A stretch of 64,000 nt of DNA from Parageobacillus sp. KH3-4 (GTDB taxonomy: Bacteria; Bacillota; Bacilli; Bacillales; Anoxybacillaceae): positions 1,398,001 to 1,462,000 of the forward strand of contig NZ_AP025627.1 of the NCBI RefSeq assembly GCF_022846435.1. Direction: 5' to 3'. Positions within the stretch are counted from its first letter, which is position 1. The number at the start of each line of letters is the position of its first letter. Positions 8,229 to 17,374 of the stretch are shown here, piece after piece. A program made the translations under genes and the position numbers. The notes under the pieces are model-generated. The model was not told the origin of the DNA. It saw only the letters and a list, made by a program, of their open reading frames with translations, and did no database searches.

Positions 8229-9191
8229 GTGGTAAAATATTCTGTGGTGATTCCGGTATATAATGAGGCGCTTGTCATTCGCGAAACATACCGCCGGCTA
8301 AAGCGCGTGATGGAACAAACCGATGGGCCGTATGAACTGTTGTTTGTCAATGACGGAAGCGAAGATGAAACCATCGACATCCTAAAAGAGCTTGCCGTGA
8401 AAGATGAAACGGTCAAATATGTGGATTTTTCTCGCAACTTTGGCCACCAAATCGCGATTACCGCTGGAATGGATTACGCATCGGGAAAAGCGATCGTTAT
8501 TATTGACGCCGATCTGCAAGATCCTCCGGAGTTAATTTTGGAAATGATCGAAAAGTGGAAAGAAGGCTATGACGTCGTGTATGCCAAACGAGTGAAACGA
8601 AAAGGGGAAACGATGTTTAAAAAGGTTACCGCCTACCTGTTTTACCGGGTGCTGCGGGCGGCGACCGAAATCGACATTCCTGTCGATACCGGTGATTTTC
8701 GCCTCATTGACCGGAAAGTGCGCGATCAGTTAGTCTATATGAGAGAGCGGAGCCGCTTTGTCCGCGGGCTCATAAGCTGGGTCGGATTCAAGCAGACAGC
8801 CGTGGAATATGAGCGGGAGGAGCGGTTTGCCGGGGAAACGAAGTATCCGCTCAAGAAAATGATCCGTTTTTCGCTTGATGGAATCACATCGTTTTCGTAC
8901 AAACCATTGAAGCTTGCTAGTTTGTTAGGCTTTTTCCTTTCCGCCTCAAGCATGCTCGGCATCATCATCACTTTATATTTAAAGCTGTTTACGCATTCGA
9001 CGGTGGCGGGATGGGCGTCGCTTTTAATGGCAACCTTATTGTGCAACGGCGTTATGTTTATAATGCTTGGCGTGATCGGGGAATATATTGGCCGCATCTA
9101 TGATGAAGTAAAACAGCGCCCGCTGTATATTGTCAAAGATACATGGGGAGTCGGAACCAAGTATGAAAAAGTACCGTTTTATATGGAATGA
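8229..9191 (+). CDS. GT2 polyprenyl-phosphate glycosyltransferase (YkcC/GtrB type)
   Basis: 320 residues, GTG start with GGAGGT upstream. The cytosolic GT-A domain has YSVVIPVYNE, the VNDGSED motif and IIDADLQDPP (DxD-type metal site), and the C-terminus has two membrane helices (about 230-255 and 262-290). This is the layout of enzymes that load a sugar from a nucleotide donor onto undecaprenyl phosphate. It lies 12 bases after the GT39 gene and overlaps the next gene, so the three form one operon. Confidence 0.9.
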   Translation: MVKYSVVIPVYNEALVIRETYRRLKRVMEQTDGPYELLFVNDGSEDETIDILKELAVKDETVKYVDFSRNFGHQIAITAGMDYASGKAIVIIDADLQDPPELILEMIEKWKEGYDVVYAKRVKRKGETMFKKVTAYLFYRVLRAATEIDIPVDTGDFRLIDRKVRDQLVYMRERSRFVRGLISWVGFKQTAVEYEREERFAGETKYPLKKMIRFSLDGITSFSYKPLKLASLLGFFLSASSMLGIIITLYLKLFTHSTVAGWASLLMATLLCNGVMFIMLGVIGEYIGRIYDEVKQRPLYIVKDTWGVGTKYEKVPFYME

Positions 9192-9585
9192 GCGAGAAAA
9201 CATGCGAACGTTATGGCGCTTTTGCCTCGTCGGGGCCGGAAATACGCTTGTGGACTTTATTGTCTTTTTCCTTCTTACCTCGTTGGGTGTTTCCGCGCTA
9301 TTGGCGCAAGTATGTTCTTATACAGCCGGCGTGGTCAACAGCTATGTGTGGAACCGGATGTGGACGTTTCAGGTCAAACGAAAAGCAAACATCGGAGAGT
9401 TTCTTCGTTTTCTCATCGTCAATGTGCTGTCGCTGGCAATGACGCTTCTTCTGCTCTTTCTCTGCCGGGATGTTTGGCATTGGCCGCTGTTTGTCGGAAA
9501 ACTGATCGCGACGTTAGGAGGGATTGCCGTCAATTTTGCCGGCAGCCGCTTTTGGGTGTTTGCCTCGAAGCCGTCCCATTCTTAA
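9163..9585 (+). CDS. GtrA-family membrane protein
   Basis: About 140 residues with four membrane helices; FCLVGAGNTLVDFIVFFLL and YVWNRMWTF with GSRFWVF are GtrA family signatures. GtrA proteins are thought to flip undecaprenyl-phosphate-linked sugars across the membrane. The ATG at 9163 overlaps the end of the GT2 gene by 29 bases; a TTG at 9130 and an ATG at 9202 are alternative starts. With its two neighbours it makes a three-part lipid-linked glycosylation module. Confidence 0.85.
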   Translation: MKKYRFIWNERENMRTLWRFCLVGAGNTLVDFIVFFLLTSLGVSALLAQVCSYTAGVVNSYVWNRMWTFQVKRKANIGEFLRFLIVNVLSLAMTLLLLFLCRDVWHWPLFVGKLIATLGGIAVNFAGSRFWVFASKPSHS

Positions 9586-9624
9586 CATGGGTGTACGACA
9601 AACTTTGGACTGTACATCCATGTT
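9584..9624 (+). terminator. 13-bp stem-loop after gtrA
   Basis: AACATGGGTGTAC (9584-9596) pairs with GTACATCCATGTT (9612-9624), one G-U pair, 15-base loop. It overlaps the GtrA stop codon. No T-run follows, so it may be an RNA-stability or rho-independent-like element of low strength. Confidence 0.45.
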
Positions 9625-9690
9625 AGATTGGTTCGTCGTTTGGTAGGTATGCCGATATTGGACATATGGCGCTCGCCGCTATTATAGAGT

Positions 9691-9726
9691 AAAAGCCGAA
9701 TCCATCGCTGTGGATTCGGCTCTTTT
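9691..9726 (-). terminator. proBA terminator
   Basis: AGCCGAATCCA (9694-9704) pairs with TGGATTCGGCT (9711-9721). It lies ten bases after the proA stop on the minus strand with a short T-run on both strands, so it may serve both directions. Confidence 0.8.
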
Positions 9727-9736
9727 CTTTTCCTTG

Positions 9737-10978
9737 TTAAGAGCGAATTTGCCCCGTGCCGTAGACGAGCGATTTCGTCGTTGTAATCGCTCGCAACCCC
9801 ATCGGGCCGCGGGCGTGAAGCTTCTGTGTGCTAATGCCGATTTCCGCCCCGTAGCCAAACTGTTCGCCGTCGGTGAAGCGGGTCGAGGCGTTATGGTAAA
9901 GGACGGCGGCGTCAATCGCTTGGAAAAAGAAGCGGACGTTGTCACTTTGCTCGGAAATAATCGCTTCGGAATGCTTCGTGCCGTAACGGTTAATATGGTC
10001 GACTGCTTCTTTGACATCTTGCACGAGTTTAACGGCTAAAATCGGCGCCAAATATTCGGTGTTCCAGTCTGCTTCGGAGGCTTGCTCGATAAAGGAATAT
10101 GTAGAGGCAAGCCGAGAATCACCACGCAGTTCGACGCCGCGAGCGTGCAACGTCTCAAGGAGTCCGCCGATATGCGGCCAGTCTTGATGAATGAGAACGG
10201 TTTCCACAGCGTTGCAGACGGATGGGCGCTGTAATTTCGCATTTAAGACGATATCGGTTGCCATTTGTTTTTGCGCCGATTCATCGATGAAAATATGGCA
10301 ATTGCCGACTCCTGTTTCTAAAACGGGAACGGTGGCATTTTCAATGACGGAGCGGATCAGCCCGGCACCGCCGCGCGGAATTAATACGTCTAAGTAGCCG
10401 TTTAAACGAAACATTTGCTGGGCCGTTTCGCGGCTCGTGTCTTCAAGAAGCTGAACGGCATCGGCAGGGACGGCGGAATCGCGCAACGCTTCTTGCATAA
10501 TGTGGACGAGCGCTTTGTTCGAATGAAGCGCGGACGAACTGCCCCGCAATAAGACGGCGTTTCCCGTTTTTAAGCAAAGGCTTGTGGCATCAACGGTGAC
10601 GTTCGGGCGCGCTTCGTACACCATGCCGATGACGCCGAGCGGCACGCGCACCGTTTGAATGCGCAGCCCGTTCGGCCGCGTCCATTCTTCGACGATTTCA
10701 CCGATTGGGTCAGGAAGTCCAGCGACTTGCCGGACGCCGTCGACCATTTGCTCGATTCGTTCGTCGGTGAGTTGCAATCGGTCGATTAATGCCGGAGAAA
10801 GACCTTGTTCTTTTCCAAGCGCAACGTCTTTTTCATTTTCTTGCAAAATCCAGTCTTTATGTTTTATCAGTGCTTCGGCGATGCGCGTTAATGCTTCGTT
10901 TTTTTCTTCGGTGGACAGGAGGGCTAGCGCTTTTGCTGCTTGTTGCAGCTGCTTGGCTTTTGTAAGCAGTTCGTTCAT
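9737..10978 (-). CDS. proA: gamma-glutamyl phosphate reductase (glutamate-5-semialdehyde dehydrogenase)
   Basis: 413 residues from [11 protein letters not shown]; the ATG overlaps the proB stop (ATGA) and has AAAGGAG upstream. It reduces gamma-glutamyl phosphate to glutamate-5-semialdehyde with NADPH, the second step of proline synthesis. Visible ProA features are [30 protein letters not shown], the catalytic cysteine in [12 protein letters not shown], and [12 protein letters not shown] near the end. Length fits the family (about 415). It is co-transcribed with proB and under the T-box leader upstream. Confidence 0.97.
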   Translation of the reverse strand: MNELLTKAKQLQQAAKALALLSTEEKNEALTRIAEALIKHKDWILQENEKDVALGKEQGLSPALIDRLQLTDERIEQMVDGVRQVAGLPDPIGEIVEEWTRPNGLRIQTVRVPLGVIGMVYEARPNVTVDATSLCLKTGNAVLLRGSSSALHSNKALVHIMQEALRDSAVPADAVQLLEDTSRETAQQMFRLNGYLDVLIPRGGAGLIRSVIENATVPVLETGVGNCHIFIDESAQKQMATDIVLNAKLQRPSVCNAVETVLIHQDWPHIGGLLETLHARGVELRGDSRLASTYSFIEQASEADWNTEYLAPILAVKLVQDVKEAVDHINRYGTKHSEAIISEQSDNVRFFFQAIDAAVLYHNASTRFTDGEQFGYGAEIGISTQKLHARGPMGLRAITTTKSLVYGTGQIRS

Positions 10979-12099
10979 TTTATAACACTCTCCTTTCGCA
11001 ATGATACCCAATTATTGCGGTGGATCACTTCCGGACGATGGTTAATCGAATATTTTTTCGCTTCATTGCTAGGAAGTCCTTTGACTTTTTCTAAATCGTC
11101 AGAGGAGTAATATACTTGCCCGCGGCCGATAACGGCTCCTTTTCGGTTGATGACTTCGACGACATCCATGGGGGAAAAGTTCCCATACACTGCGGTGACG
11201 CCGGCGGGGAGCAAACTTTTTCCACGCTGCAACAAGGCGTCTTCCGCGCCATCGTCAATTTCAATTTTCCCAGCTATGGGCGCATGGTACGCAATCCATT
11301 GTTTACGCATTTGCATATGCCCGTGAAATGGCGCGCCAATATACGTCCCGTCTCCTTTTCCTTCCAAAATATCATATAGTTTTTCTTTTCCTTTACCCGT
11401 TCCGACAAAGACGCTCACACCGAAAGATAGCGCTTTTTGCGCGGCGAGAAGTTTTGATTTCATGCCGCCCGTTCCGACTGCGGAGCCGCTGCTTCCCGCC
11501 GCTTCAATCATTTCCTTTGTAATTTCCGGCAAAAACGCATATTTTTTTGCGTTTGGATTTATTTTCGGATTATCGTCGTACAGCCCGTTAATATCAGTTA
11601 AGATAATGAGCGCATCCGCGTGCAAAAAACCGCTCACGAGCGCAGAAAGCATATCGTTGTCGCCAAACGTCAATTCTTCGACGGACACGGAGTCATTTTC
11701 GTTGATGATCGGCAAAACCCCGCATTCGAGCAATGTAGTGATCGTGGAAAATAAATTATGAAACCGTTCGCGGCTGTAAAAGTCTTCTCTTGTTAATAAA
11801 ATTTGCCCTATCGTAATGCCGAACCGTTCGAACGCGGAAATGTATCCTTGCATTAGCAGCCCTTGCCCGACCGCCGCTGCTGCTTGCTTTCCCGCGGTGG
11901 TGGTAGGTCGCGATGGATAGCCGAGCGGCCCAAATCCAGCGGCAACCGCGCCCGATGTAATTAAGATGACTTCATGGCCTAATTGTTTCATATAGGCGAT
12001 CGCTTCGACGTGGTCGAACAGTTTTTCGTGGCAAAGAGCGCCTTTCGCGTCCGTTAATGAGCTGCTGCCGATTTTTACGACGATTCGCTGCTTTTTCAT
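10975..12099 (-). CDS. proB: glutamate 5-kinase
   Basis: 374 residues. It phosphorylates glutamate with ATP, the first and feedback-regulated step of proline synthesis. The amino-acid kinase domain shows [33 protein letters not shown] with [11 protein letters not shown] and GTGGMKSKL; the C-terminal third is a PUA domain. A GGAGGAAGCGC site precedes the ATG, and translation is coupled to proA by a 4-base overlap. The upstream T-box leader makes expression respond to uncharged proline tRNA. Confidence 0.97.
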   Translation of the reverse strand: MKKQRIVVKIGSSSLTDAKGALCHEKLFDHVEAIAYMKQLGHEVILITSGAVAAGFGPLGYPSRPTTTAGKQAAAAVGQGLLMQGYISAFERFGITIGQILLTREDFYSRERFHNLFSTITTLLECGVLPIINENDSVSVEELTFGDNDMLSALVSGFLHADALIILTDINGLYDDNPKINPNAKKYAFLPEITKEMIEAAGSSGSAVGTGGMKSKLLAAQKALSFGVSVFVGTGKGKEKLYDILEGKGDGTYIGAPFHGHMQMRKQWIAYHAPIAGKIEIDDGAEDALLQRGKSLLPAGVTAVYGNFSPMDVVEVINRKGAVIGRGQVYYSSDDLEKVKGLPSNEAKKYSINHRPEVIHRNNWVSLRKESVIK

Positions 12100-12120
12100 G
12101 CGCTTCCTCCTTTCTGCTTA

Positions 12121-12382
12121 ACAACAAAAAACGCTTTTTCCCTTCCTTGCAAAAGGACGGAAAAAGCGTTCCGCGGTACCACCTTTTTTGGCGCAACATG
12201 CGCCCACCTCTTGCCCGTAACGAGGGCGGACGGCTTATGTTTGCATAAGCGGCCTTGATAGGGCAGGTTCAATCGACTTCCCGTGAGGAACCTTCCAGCC
12301 TGCGGGTTCCACTCTCTTGCACGTTCCATCGATTTACTAGTCCCGTGCCGTTTTCCGTATCAACGATTTGTTAGAAATTATC
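12121..12382 (-). ncRNA. T-box leader of proBA, probably proline-specific
   Basis: On the minus strand the leader carries the T-box core AGGTGGTACCGCG (12184-12172), followed by a terminator stem AACGCTTTTTCC...GGAAAAAGCGTT (12170-12130) with T-run, about 20 bases before the proB RBS. Upstream lie Stem I elements (a GGAACCCGC-type region and an AGTA motif). A CCT triplet followed by A at 12262-12260, downstream of a GAA, is a plausible proline specifier codon. Uncharged tRNA-Pro would stabilise the antiterminator. Core and terminator are seen directly; the specifier position is inference. Confidence 0.9.
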
Positions 12383-12405
12383 CATACAAATTCGAAAATT
12401 GTCAA
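12377..12405 (-). promoter_or_regulatory. proB: promoter of the T-box/proBA operon
   Basis: On the minus strand TTGACA (12405-12400) and GATAAT (12382-12377) are spaced by 17 bases, a strong sigma-A promoter placed just upstream of the leader. Confidence 0.75.
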
Positions 12406-12559
12406 GTAGTTTTCTTCAAAAATGAAGTCATAAAAATCGTGCACAAAGAGATTTGGCTTTTCGGTGACGAAGTTCATAAGACAGTGAGGGATTTTGCACA
12501 ATTTATACGGACTTGACTTTTTTGAGAGAGGATGATGGTTGCTATCGAAATAAATACAA

Positions 12560-12589
12560 TTGTCATTTTATTTAAAAAAATGGTACAAT
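12560..12589 (+). promoter_or_regulatory. ilvD: promoter of ilvD
   Basis: TTGTCA (12560-12565) and TACAAT (12584-12589) with an 18-base spacer. It lies inside the upstream extension of the ilvD reading frame, which shows that the longer frame is not the translated start. Between the proBA promoter and here (12406-12559) I see no gene. Confidence 0.55.
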
Positions 12590-12634
12590 ACTAAAAACAT
12601 CGAGATTACAAAACTACTTATGGAGGGATTGAGA

Positions 12635-14311
12635 TTGAGAAAGCTTCGCAGCGATATGATCAAAAAAGGATTTGACCGGGCGCCGCACCGCAGTTTGCTG
12701 CGCGCGGCAGGAGTAAAGGAAGAAGATTTTGACAAGCCGTTTATCGCCGTAGTGAACTCATATATTGATATTATTCCGGGACACGTTCATTTGCAGGAGT
12801 TCGGAAAAATTGTCAAAGAAGCAATTCGCGAAGCAGGCGGAGTCCCGTTTGAAATGAATACGATCGGCGTTGACGATGGAATTGCGATGGGGCATATCGG
12901 CATGCGCTATTCGCTGCCAAGCCGCGAAATTATCGCGGATTCGATCGAAACGGTGATTTCCGCGCATTGGTTTGACGGAATGGTGTGTATTCCAAACTGC
13001 GACAAAATTACGCCGGGCATGATGATGGCAGCGATGCGCCTAAACATTCCGACGATTTTTGTCAGCGGTGGGCCGATGAAAGCCGGCGTGACGAGCGATG
13101 GAAGAAAAATTTCGCTTTCTTCCGTATTTGAAGGGGTCGGCGCTTATCAAGCCGGAAAAATCGATGAAAAAGGCTTAATCGAATTAGAACGGTATGGCTG
13201 TCCGACATGCGGCTCCTGTTCGGGAATGTTTACGGCGAATTCGATGAACTGTTTGGCGGAAGCGCTAGGGCTTGCATTGCCGGGCAACGGAACGATTTTA
13301 GCGGTAGATCCGGCCCGGAAAGAATTAGTTCGCCAATCGGCAAAACAATTAATGTATTTGATCGAGCATGATATTAAGCCGCGCGATATTGTCACGGAAA
13401 AAGCGATCGACAACGCGTTTGCGCTTGACATGGCGCTTGGCGGCTCGACGAACACCGTATTACATACGCTGGCGATTGCAAACGAAGCGGGCATCGATTA
13501 TTCGCTCGAACGAATTAATGAAATCGCTGCAAAGGTGCCGCACCTTGCCAAACTGGCGCCTGCTTCCGATGTGCATATCGAAGACTTGCATGAAGCGGGC
13601 GGCGTGTCGGCGGTGTTACATGAGTTAGCCAAAAAAGAAGGAACGCTGCATCTCGATACATTGACCGTGACTGGAAAAACGCTTGGAGAAAACATCGCCG
13701 GCTGTGAAGTCAAAGACTATAACGTCATCCGCCCAATCGATAACCCGTATTCCGAAACAGGCGGTCTTGCCGTATTGTTTGGGAACCTCGCTCCGGACGG
13801 CGCGATTATTAAAACGGGCGGCGTGCAAGACGGCATTACGCGCCATGAAGGGCCAGCGATCGTGTTTGATTCGCAAGAAGAGGCGCTTGAAGGAATCGCA
13901 AACGGCAAGATCAAGCCAGGCCATGTTGTCGTCATCCGCTATGAAGGGCCAAAAGGCGGACCGGGAATGCCGGAAATGCTTGCGCCAACTTCGCAAATCG
14001 TCGGCATGGGGCTTGGCACGAAAGTCGCGCTCGTGACGGATGGACGGTTCTCAGGGGCATCGCGCGGCATATCGGTTGGACACGTTTCTCCGGAAGCGGC
14101 GGAAGGCGGCCCGATTGCCTTTATTGAAGACGGAGACATCATTGAGATCGATATTAAGAACAGAACGATTAACGCGAAGCTTTCTGACGAAGAATTGGAA
14201 AAACGCAAAGCGAACTGGAAAGGATTTGAACCGAAAGTAAAAACCGGCTATCTCGCACGCTACTCGAAGCTCGTTACTTCCGCGAGCACTGGGGGGATTA
14301 TGAAAATTTAA
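12635..14311 (+). CDS. ilvD: dihydroxy-acid dehydratase
   Basis: 558 residues from a TTG at 12635, chosen because GGAGGG lies 7 bases before it and the protein then starts [20 protein letters not shown] as in other IlvD proteins. It dehydrates 2,3-dihydroxy-isovalerate and -methylvalerate to 2-oxoacids in valine, isoleucine and leucine synthesis, using an Fe-S cluster. Cluster cysteines are in [13 protein letters not shown] and [15 protein letters not shown]; the C-terminal [20 protein letters not shown] is diagnostic. It stands alone here, separate from an ilv-leu operon. Confidence 0.97.
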   Translation: MRKLRSDMIKKGFDRAPHRSLLRAAGVKEEDFDKPFIAVVNSYIDIIPGHVHLQEFGKIVKEAIREAGGVPFEMNTIGVDDGIAMGHIGMRYSLPSREIIADSIETVISAHWFDGMVCIPNCDKITPGMMMAAMRLNIPTIFVSGGPMKAGVTSDGRKISLSSVFEGVGAYQAGKIDEKGLIELERYGCPTCGSCSGMFTANSMNCLAEALGLALPGNGTILAVDPARKELVRQSAKQLMYLIEHDIKPRDIVTEKAIDNAFALDMALGGSTNTVLHTLAIANEAGIDYSLERINEIAAKVPHLAKLAPASDVHIEDLHEAGGVSAVLHELAKKEGTLHLDTLTVTGKTLGENIAGCEVKDYNVIRPIDNPYSETGGLAVLFGNLAPDGAIIKTGGVQDGITRHEGPAIVFDSQEEALEGIANGKIKPGHVVVIRYEGPKGGPGMPEMLAPTSQIVGMGLGTKVALVTDGRFSGASRGISVGHVSPEAAEGGPIAFIEDGDIIEIDIKNRTINAKLSDEELEKRKANWKGFEPKVKTGYLARYSKLVTSASTGGIMKI

Positions 14312-14320
14312 GTGATATTG

Positions 14321-14367
14321 ACAAAAACCTGTTCAACGGCTTTACAGCCGATGGAACAGGTTTTTGT
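14321..14367 (+). terminator. ilvD terminator
   Basis: ACAAAAACCTGTTC pairs with GAACAGGTTTTTGT around a 19-base loop, ending in a T-run. It starts 10 bases after the ilvD stop. Confidence 0.85.
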
Positions 14368-14532
14368 ATTCAGAAAATAAAGAAAGCGATTACAAAAAAG
14401 TAGGAAGTGTATTATGATAGAAATATAGTAGAGGAATTTGACAGCAAAGCAGAGTCAATCTGCGTCAGAGCGACACAAACGATCAGAAGGGCAGTTAAAT
14501 ATCATGAAAGGTATGTTTAAATTGGCAAGCAA

Positions 14533-14690
14533 GAAGGTGACAAACTGATAACAGGAGGGAAGCGAAATGAAGAGTGTGGAAGTGGATTCTATTATGCTCC
14601 AACCGTATTTGCGGACATTGACAACAATATGACGTTGGTCCTGTCGTATCCATTATTCGCTTTAAGGAAGAAGATGAAAAAAGCAAATGA
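14533..14690 (+). pseudogene. fragment of an aldehyde dehydrogenase gene
   Basis: The frame from 14533 reads EGDKLITGGKRNEECGSGF, then YYAPTVFADIDNNMTLV, the region of aldehyde dehydrogenases just before the conserved QEEIFGPV. That motif is partly deleted; after a frame change GPVVSIIRFKEEDE follows, then a TGA. No catalytic domain was found. It is a remnant, one of several decayed genes directly upstream of the paa cluster; other parts of 14400-14900 show nothing more I can support. Confidence 0.75.
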
Positions 14691-14911
14691 ATATAATAAT
14701 ACTAATTTGCGTTGTGTAAACGTTTAACTTAAAACAAAGATAAAATATTTTGTAATGACATCGTTTTAGTGCTTGTCAGAAGAAAGAAAAAGTTGGATGT
14801 CGGAGTAGTTATCCCTTAAGTTTCATCATCCATAAAAATTAATTTTATCAAAAGATTAAAGAACTATGGATAAAAAAGCAATTAGGGGTGGGGAAGAATG
14901 GGGGGTTTTAT

Positions 14912-15301
14912 TTGGAAAATGAAGAGAGCCCCTTTGCTAATTATTTAGGCATCATTACAGCAGACGGGCGGGGAAGGGTACGCAAAAGTATCAATGGAAG
15001 CAAAGGAACATTTGCTGAACTTTCATGGCAGTACAAACGGAGGAGCTATTTTTTCTTTGGCTGATGTGGCTTTTGCTTGTGCTAGCAACTCCCATAATCA
15101 AGCGCGGTTGGTATCGCGATGACCATGTATTATATACAAGCTAGCGGAATAGGCGATAGGTTAGTGGCAATCGCACGTGAAGAAACGAAACCAAACCGTC
15201 TAGGGGTATATCGAATCGAGGTGTTAAACGACAAAGAAGAGTTAATTATTGCTTTAGCCAAAGGAATGGTATATCGTAAGAAAGACAAACTTGTTCCTTA
15301 A
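14912..15301 (+). pseudogene. paaI: frameshifted PaaI-type hotdog thioesterase
   Basis: Joining three frames gives a nearly full PaaI protein: NEESPFANYLGI (from about 14915), then EGYAKVSMEAKEHLLNFHG and STNGGAIFSLADVAFACASN, then VGIAMTMYYIQASGIGDRLV and a tail to TAA at 15301. HG..NGGAIFSLAD is the catalytic signature of phenylacetic-acid thioesterases, which release CoA from dead-end products of the paa pathway. Frame changes fall near 14970 and 15105. A disabled copy beside an intact paa cluster suggests its task was lost or taken over. Confidence 0.8.
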
Positions 15302-15512
15302 ACCCCAAGGAAGAGAAAATGGAGTCCAGTTCCAGGAAGTGTTTAAAAACAGTCAAGGTTTTGTCTAGAACAGAAAAGGTGTCCAATGACTGTGGGAAAT
15401 GCTTGGGAAAGCGGACAGAGGTCGTCGTTTCTAATGGACAATAAGCAGACGCCCCCGATAGCCTGTGTACTACGGAATGTCATTTTATTTGGGGAGCGCG
15501 CAGGATCAAACG

Positions 15513-15660
15513 TTAGGAATACGAAGTTCCGGTCTTTTCTCGATATTCAATCGGGGAAAGGCCGTTTCGTTTTTTCTTGAAAGCGGCTGTAATTGTAAAA
15601 TGGATATACTCTTGAATAGCCTTATACGTCTTGTTGTTTGGGAGTATTCCATTTCAAATG
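15513..15660 (-). pseudogene. 3' remnant of an IS3-family transposase (OrfB)
   Basis: On the minus strand AIQEYIHF is followed, after one frame change, by AAFKKKRNGLSPIEYREKTG and a stop at 15513. NGLSPIEYR is the conserved end of IS3/IS150-type integrase OrfB. No catalytic DDE block or terminal repeats could be identified, so it is a relic. Around it, 15302-15512 and 15661-15824 hold no gene I can support. Confidence 0.6.
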
Positions 15661-15840
15661 AATAACTTTCCTCGCTAAAAGTTTGTCCTTCTTTGTCAGT
15701 AGTATAAAATCTCTTCCTAGGCAGAATCCTAAGAGCATTCTATCCAAATGTCTTTTTTTACTGTTTAACAGGTGATCATCCCAGCACATGCTCTCTTTTT
15801 TGCTTAAAAGCAATAAAATAATAGTTGACAATTTTTAATA

Positions 15841-15908
15841 TTGGATATATTTTAAACTTAAGTATGATGATAAATATATATTACGTTATATAAACGTAAT
15901 ATATATTT
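15841..15908 (+). promoter_or_regulatory. paaK: promoter and Paa-type palindromic operator upstream of paaK
   Basis: The 15-bp palindrome ACGTT-ATATA-AACGT lies at 15883-15897 inside longer inverted arms (15872-15908, 16 bp each). A plausible promoter is TTGGAT (15841-15846) with TATGAT (15863-15868), placing the operator just after the -10 box; TTGACA at 15825-15830 is an alternative -35. The same palindrome recurs before three other units of the cluster. It is probably bound by PaaX, encoded at 26.6 kb. Confidence 0.7.
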
Positions 15909-15926
15909 ATTTTTTTAAAATATTTA

Positions 15927-15940
15927 TGAAAGCGCTTAAA
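15927..15940 (+). promoter_or_regulatory. cre-like site before paaK
   Basis: TGAAAGCGCTTAAA matches 13 of 14 positions of the CcpA consensus TGWAARCGYTWNCW. It lies between the promoter and the ribosome binding site of paaK, where CcpA would act as a roadblock. Confidence 0.5.
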
Positions 15941-15955
15941 AAGGAGGATGGGAAT

Positions 15956-17281
15956 ATGATTTTGCATCGCATTGAAACGGCTTCCAGAGAAGAGATGGAA
16001 GCGTTGCAGCTTGAGAGACTACAACAAACGGTCAAACGGGTATACGAGCATGTGCCATTTTATCGTCAAAAGCTGGATAAACATGGCGTAAAGCCGGAGT
16101 ATATTCGTACTTTGAATGATGTGAAGAAGCTGCCGTTTACAACGAAAAAAGATTTGCGGGACCATTATCCGTTTGGGCTGCTTGCCGTCAGAATCCAAGA
16201 TTGTGTCCGCGTTCACGCTTCCAGCGGAACGAGCGGAAAACCAACGGTGGTAGCGTATACAAAAAACGATATCAACCATTGGGCAGACATTGTAGCGCGC
16301 GCTATTACAATTGCGGGTGGAGCTCCAGGAAATATCGTGCATAATGCATATGGATACGGACTATTTACTGGAGGATTAGGTCTCCATTATGGAAGCGAGC
16401 GGTTAGGCGCGGTGACTGTTCCGGTATCAGGTGGGAATACGGATCGACAAATTATGATTATTGAAGATTTTAAACCAGATATTATTTGTGGCACACCTTC
16501 CTACGTATTGAACATCGCTGAACGAATGAAAGAGCTTGGCAAGGATCCGCGACAAACGTCGCTAAAATATGGGATTTTCGGAGCGGAACCGTGGTCGGAG
16601 AAAATGCGGAGAACGCTAGAACGGGAATTTGGAATCAAAGCGTGTGATATTTATGGATTGAGCGAAGTCATTGGACCTGGGGTTGCCATGGAGTGTCATG
16701 AAGCGCAGAATGGATTGCATGTAGCCGAGGACCATTTCTTTATAGAAGTCATTAATCCAGATACGCTCGAGCCAGTGGGAGAAGGTGAGGAAGGAGAGCT
16801 TGTCTTCACTAGTTTGACAAAAGAGGCGTTTCCGGTCATTCGCTATCGCACAGGTGATATCGCTTCAATTACGAAAGAACCGTGTGTCTGTGGGCGAACA
16901 ACAACAAGAATGTCAAGAATTAAAGGCCGTGTTGATGATATGCTCATTATACGCGGTGTTAACGTTTTCCCATCAGAAATAGAACATTATTTATTGATGG
17001 TCCCAGAGCTTGCGCCACATTATCAAGTTCATATTTTACGAAAAGGAATGCTTGATGTCGTTAAATTGCAAGTCGAGGTAAGCGAGCGCTTCTATCAAGA
17101 AATCAGAAGCGATCTTCACGATGAACGTGTCCGCGATTTAGTGAAGCGAATACAGCATTTATTGAAAACTCACTGCCTTGTGTCTATCGATGTCAACGTC
17201 CATCCACCAAAATCCATTCCACGTTCAGAAGGGAAAGCGACTCGTATCGTAGATTACCGCAAGGAAAAGGCGATATTATAA
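15956..17281 (+). CDS. paaK: phenylacetate--CoA ligase
   Basis: 441 residues from the ATG at 15956, which has AAAGGAGG 8 bases upstream. It activates phenylacetate to phenylacetyl-CoA with ATP in the cytosol. Adenylate-forming enzyme motifs are clear: ASSGTSGKPTVVAYT, the YGYGLFTGGLG segment, YGLSEVIGPGVAMEC, YRTGDIASI and GRVDDMLIIRGVNVFPSEIE. A C-terminal ACT-like subdomain completes the PaaK layout. It stands as its own unit before paaABCD with its own operator and cre-like site. It would serve externally supplied phenylacetate, whereas the dehydrogenase complex downstream could make the CoA ester directly. Confidence 0.95.
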   Translation: MILHRIETASREEMEALQLERLQQTVKRVYEHVPFYRQKLDKHGVKPEYIRTLNDVKKLPFTTKKDLRDHYPFGLLAVRIQDCVRVHASSGTSGKPTVVAYTKNDINHWADIVARAITIAGGAPGNIVHNAYGYGLFTGGLGLHYGSERLGAVTVPVSGGNTDRQIMIIEDFKPDIICGTPSYVLNIAERMKELGKDPRQTSLKYGIFGAEPWSEKMRRTLEREFGIKACDIYGLSEVIGPGVAMECHEAQNGLHVAEDHFFIEVINPDTLEPVGEGEEGELVFTSLTKEAFPVIRYRTGDIASITKEPCVCGRTTTRMSRIKGRVDDMLIIRGVNVFPSEIEHYLLMVPELAPHYQVHILRKGMLDVVKLQVEVSERFYQEIRSDLHDERVRDLVKRIQHLLKTHCLVSIDVNVHPPKSIPRSEGKATRIVDYRKEKAIL

Positions 17282-17301
17282 GAAAATTAACAATTTTATT
17301 A

Positions 17302-17346
17302 TTGCGATATTTATAACGTTATTTTATAATTACGTTAAATAAACGT
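17302..17346 (+). promoter_or_regulatory. paaA: promoter and Paa-type operator upstream of paaA
   Basis: TTGCGA (17302-17307) and a perfect TATAAT (17325-17330) are spaced 17 bases. The palindrome ACGTT-AAATA-AACGT at 17332-17346 begins one base after the -10 box, over the start of transcription, a classic repressor position. A further AACGTT half-site lies in the spacer (17315-17320). Confidence 0.8.
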
Positions 17347-17374
17347 TATATATTTGACTAGGAGGTGGAGGAAA

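Noticed and set aside
14702-14730. TGTAAACGTTTAAC as a cre site
   Set aside because: Two mismatches to the consensus and located within a pseudogene with no promoter nearby.
15386-15665. Short plus-strand frames in the IS3 remnant region
   Set aside because: They lie opposite a transposase relic and have no motif or RBS.
15872-15908. The long palindrome before paaK as a terminator hairpin
   Set aside because: It is A/T-rich, lies after a promoter and before an RBS, and its core recurs at three other promoters; an operator explains it better.
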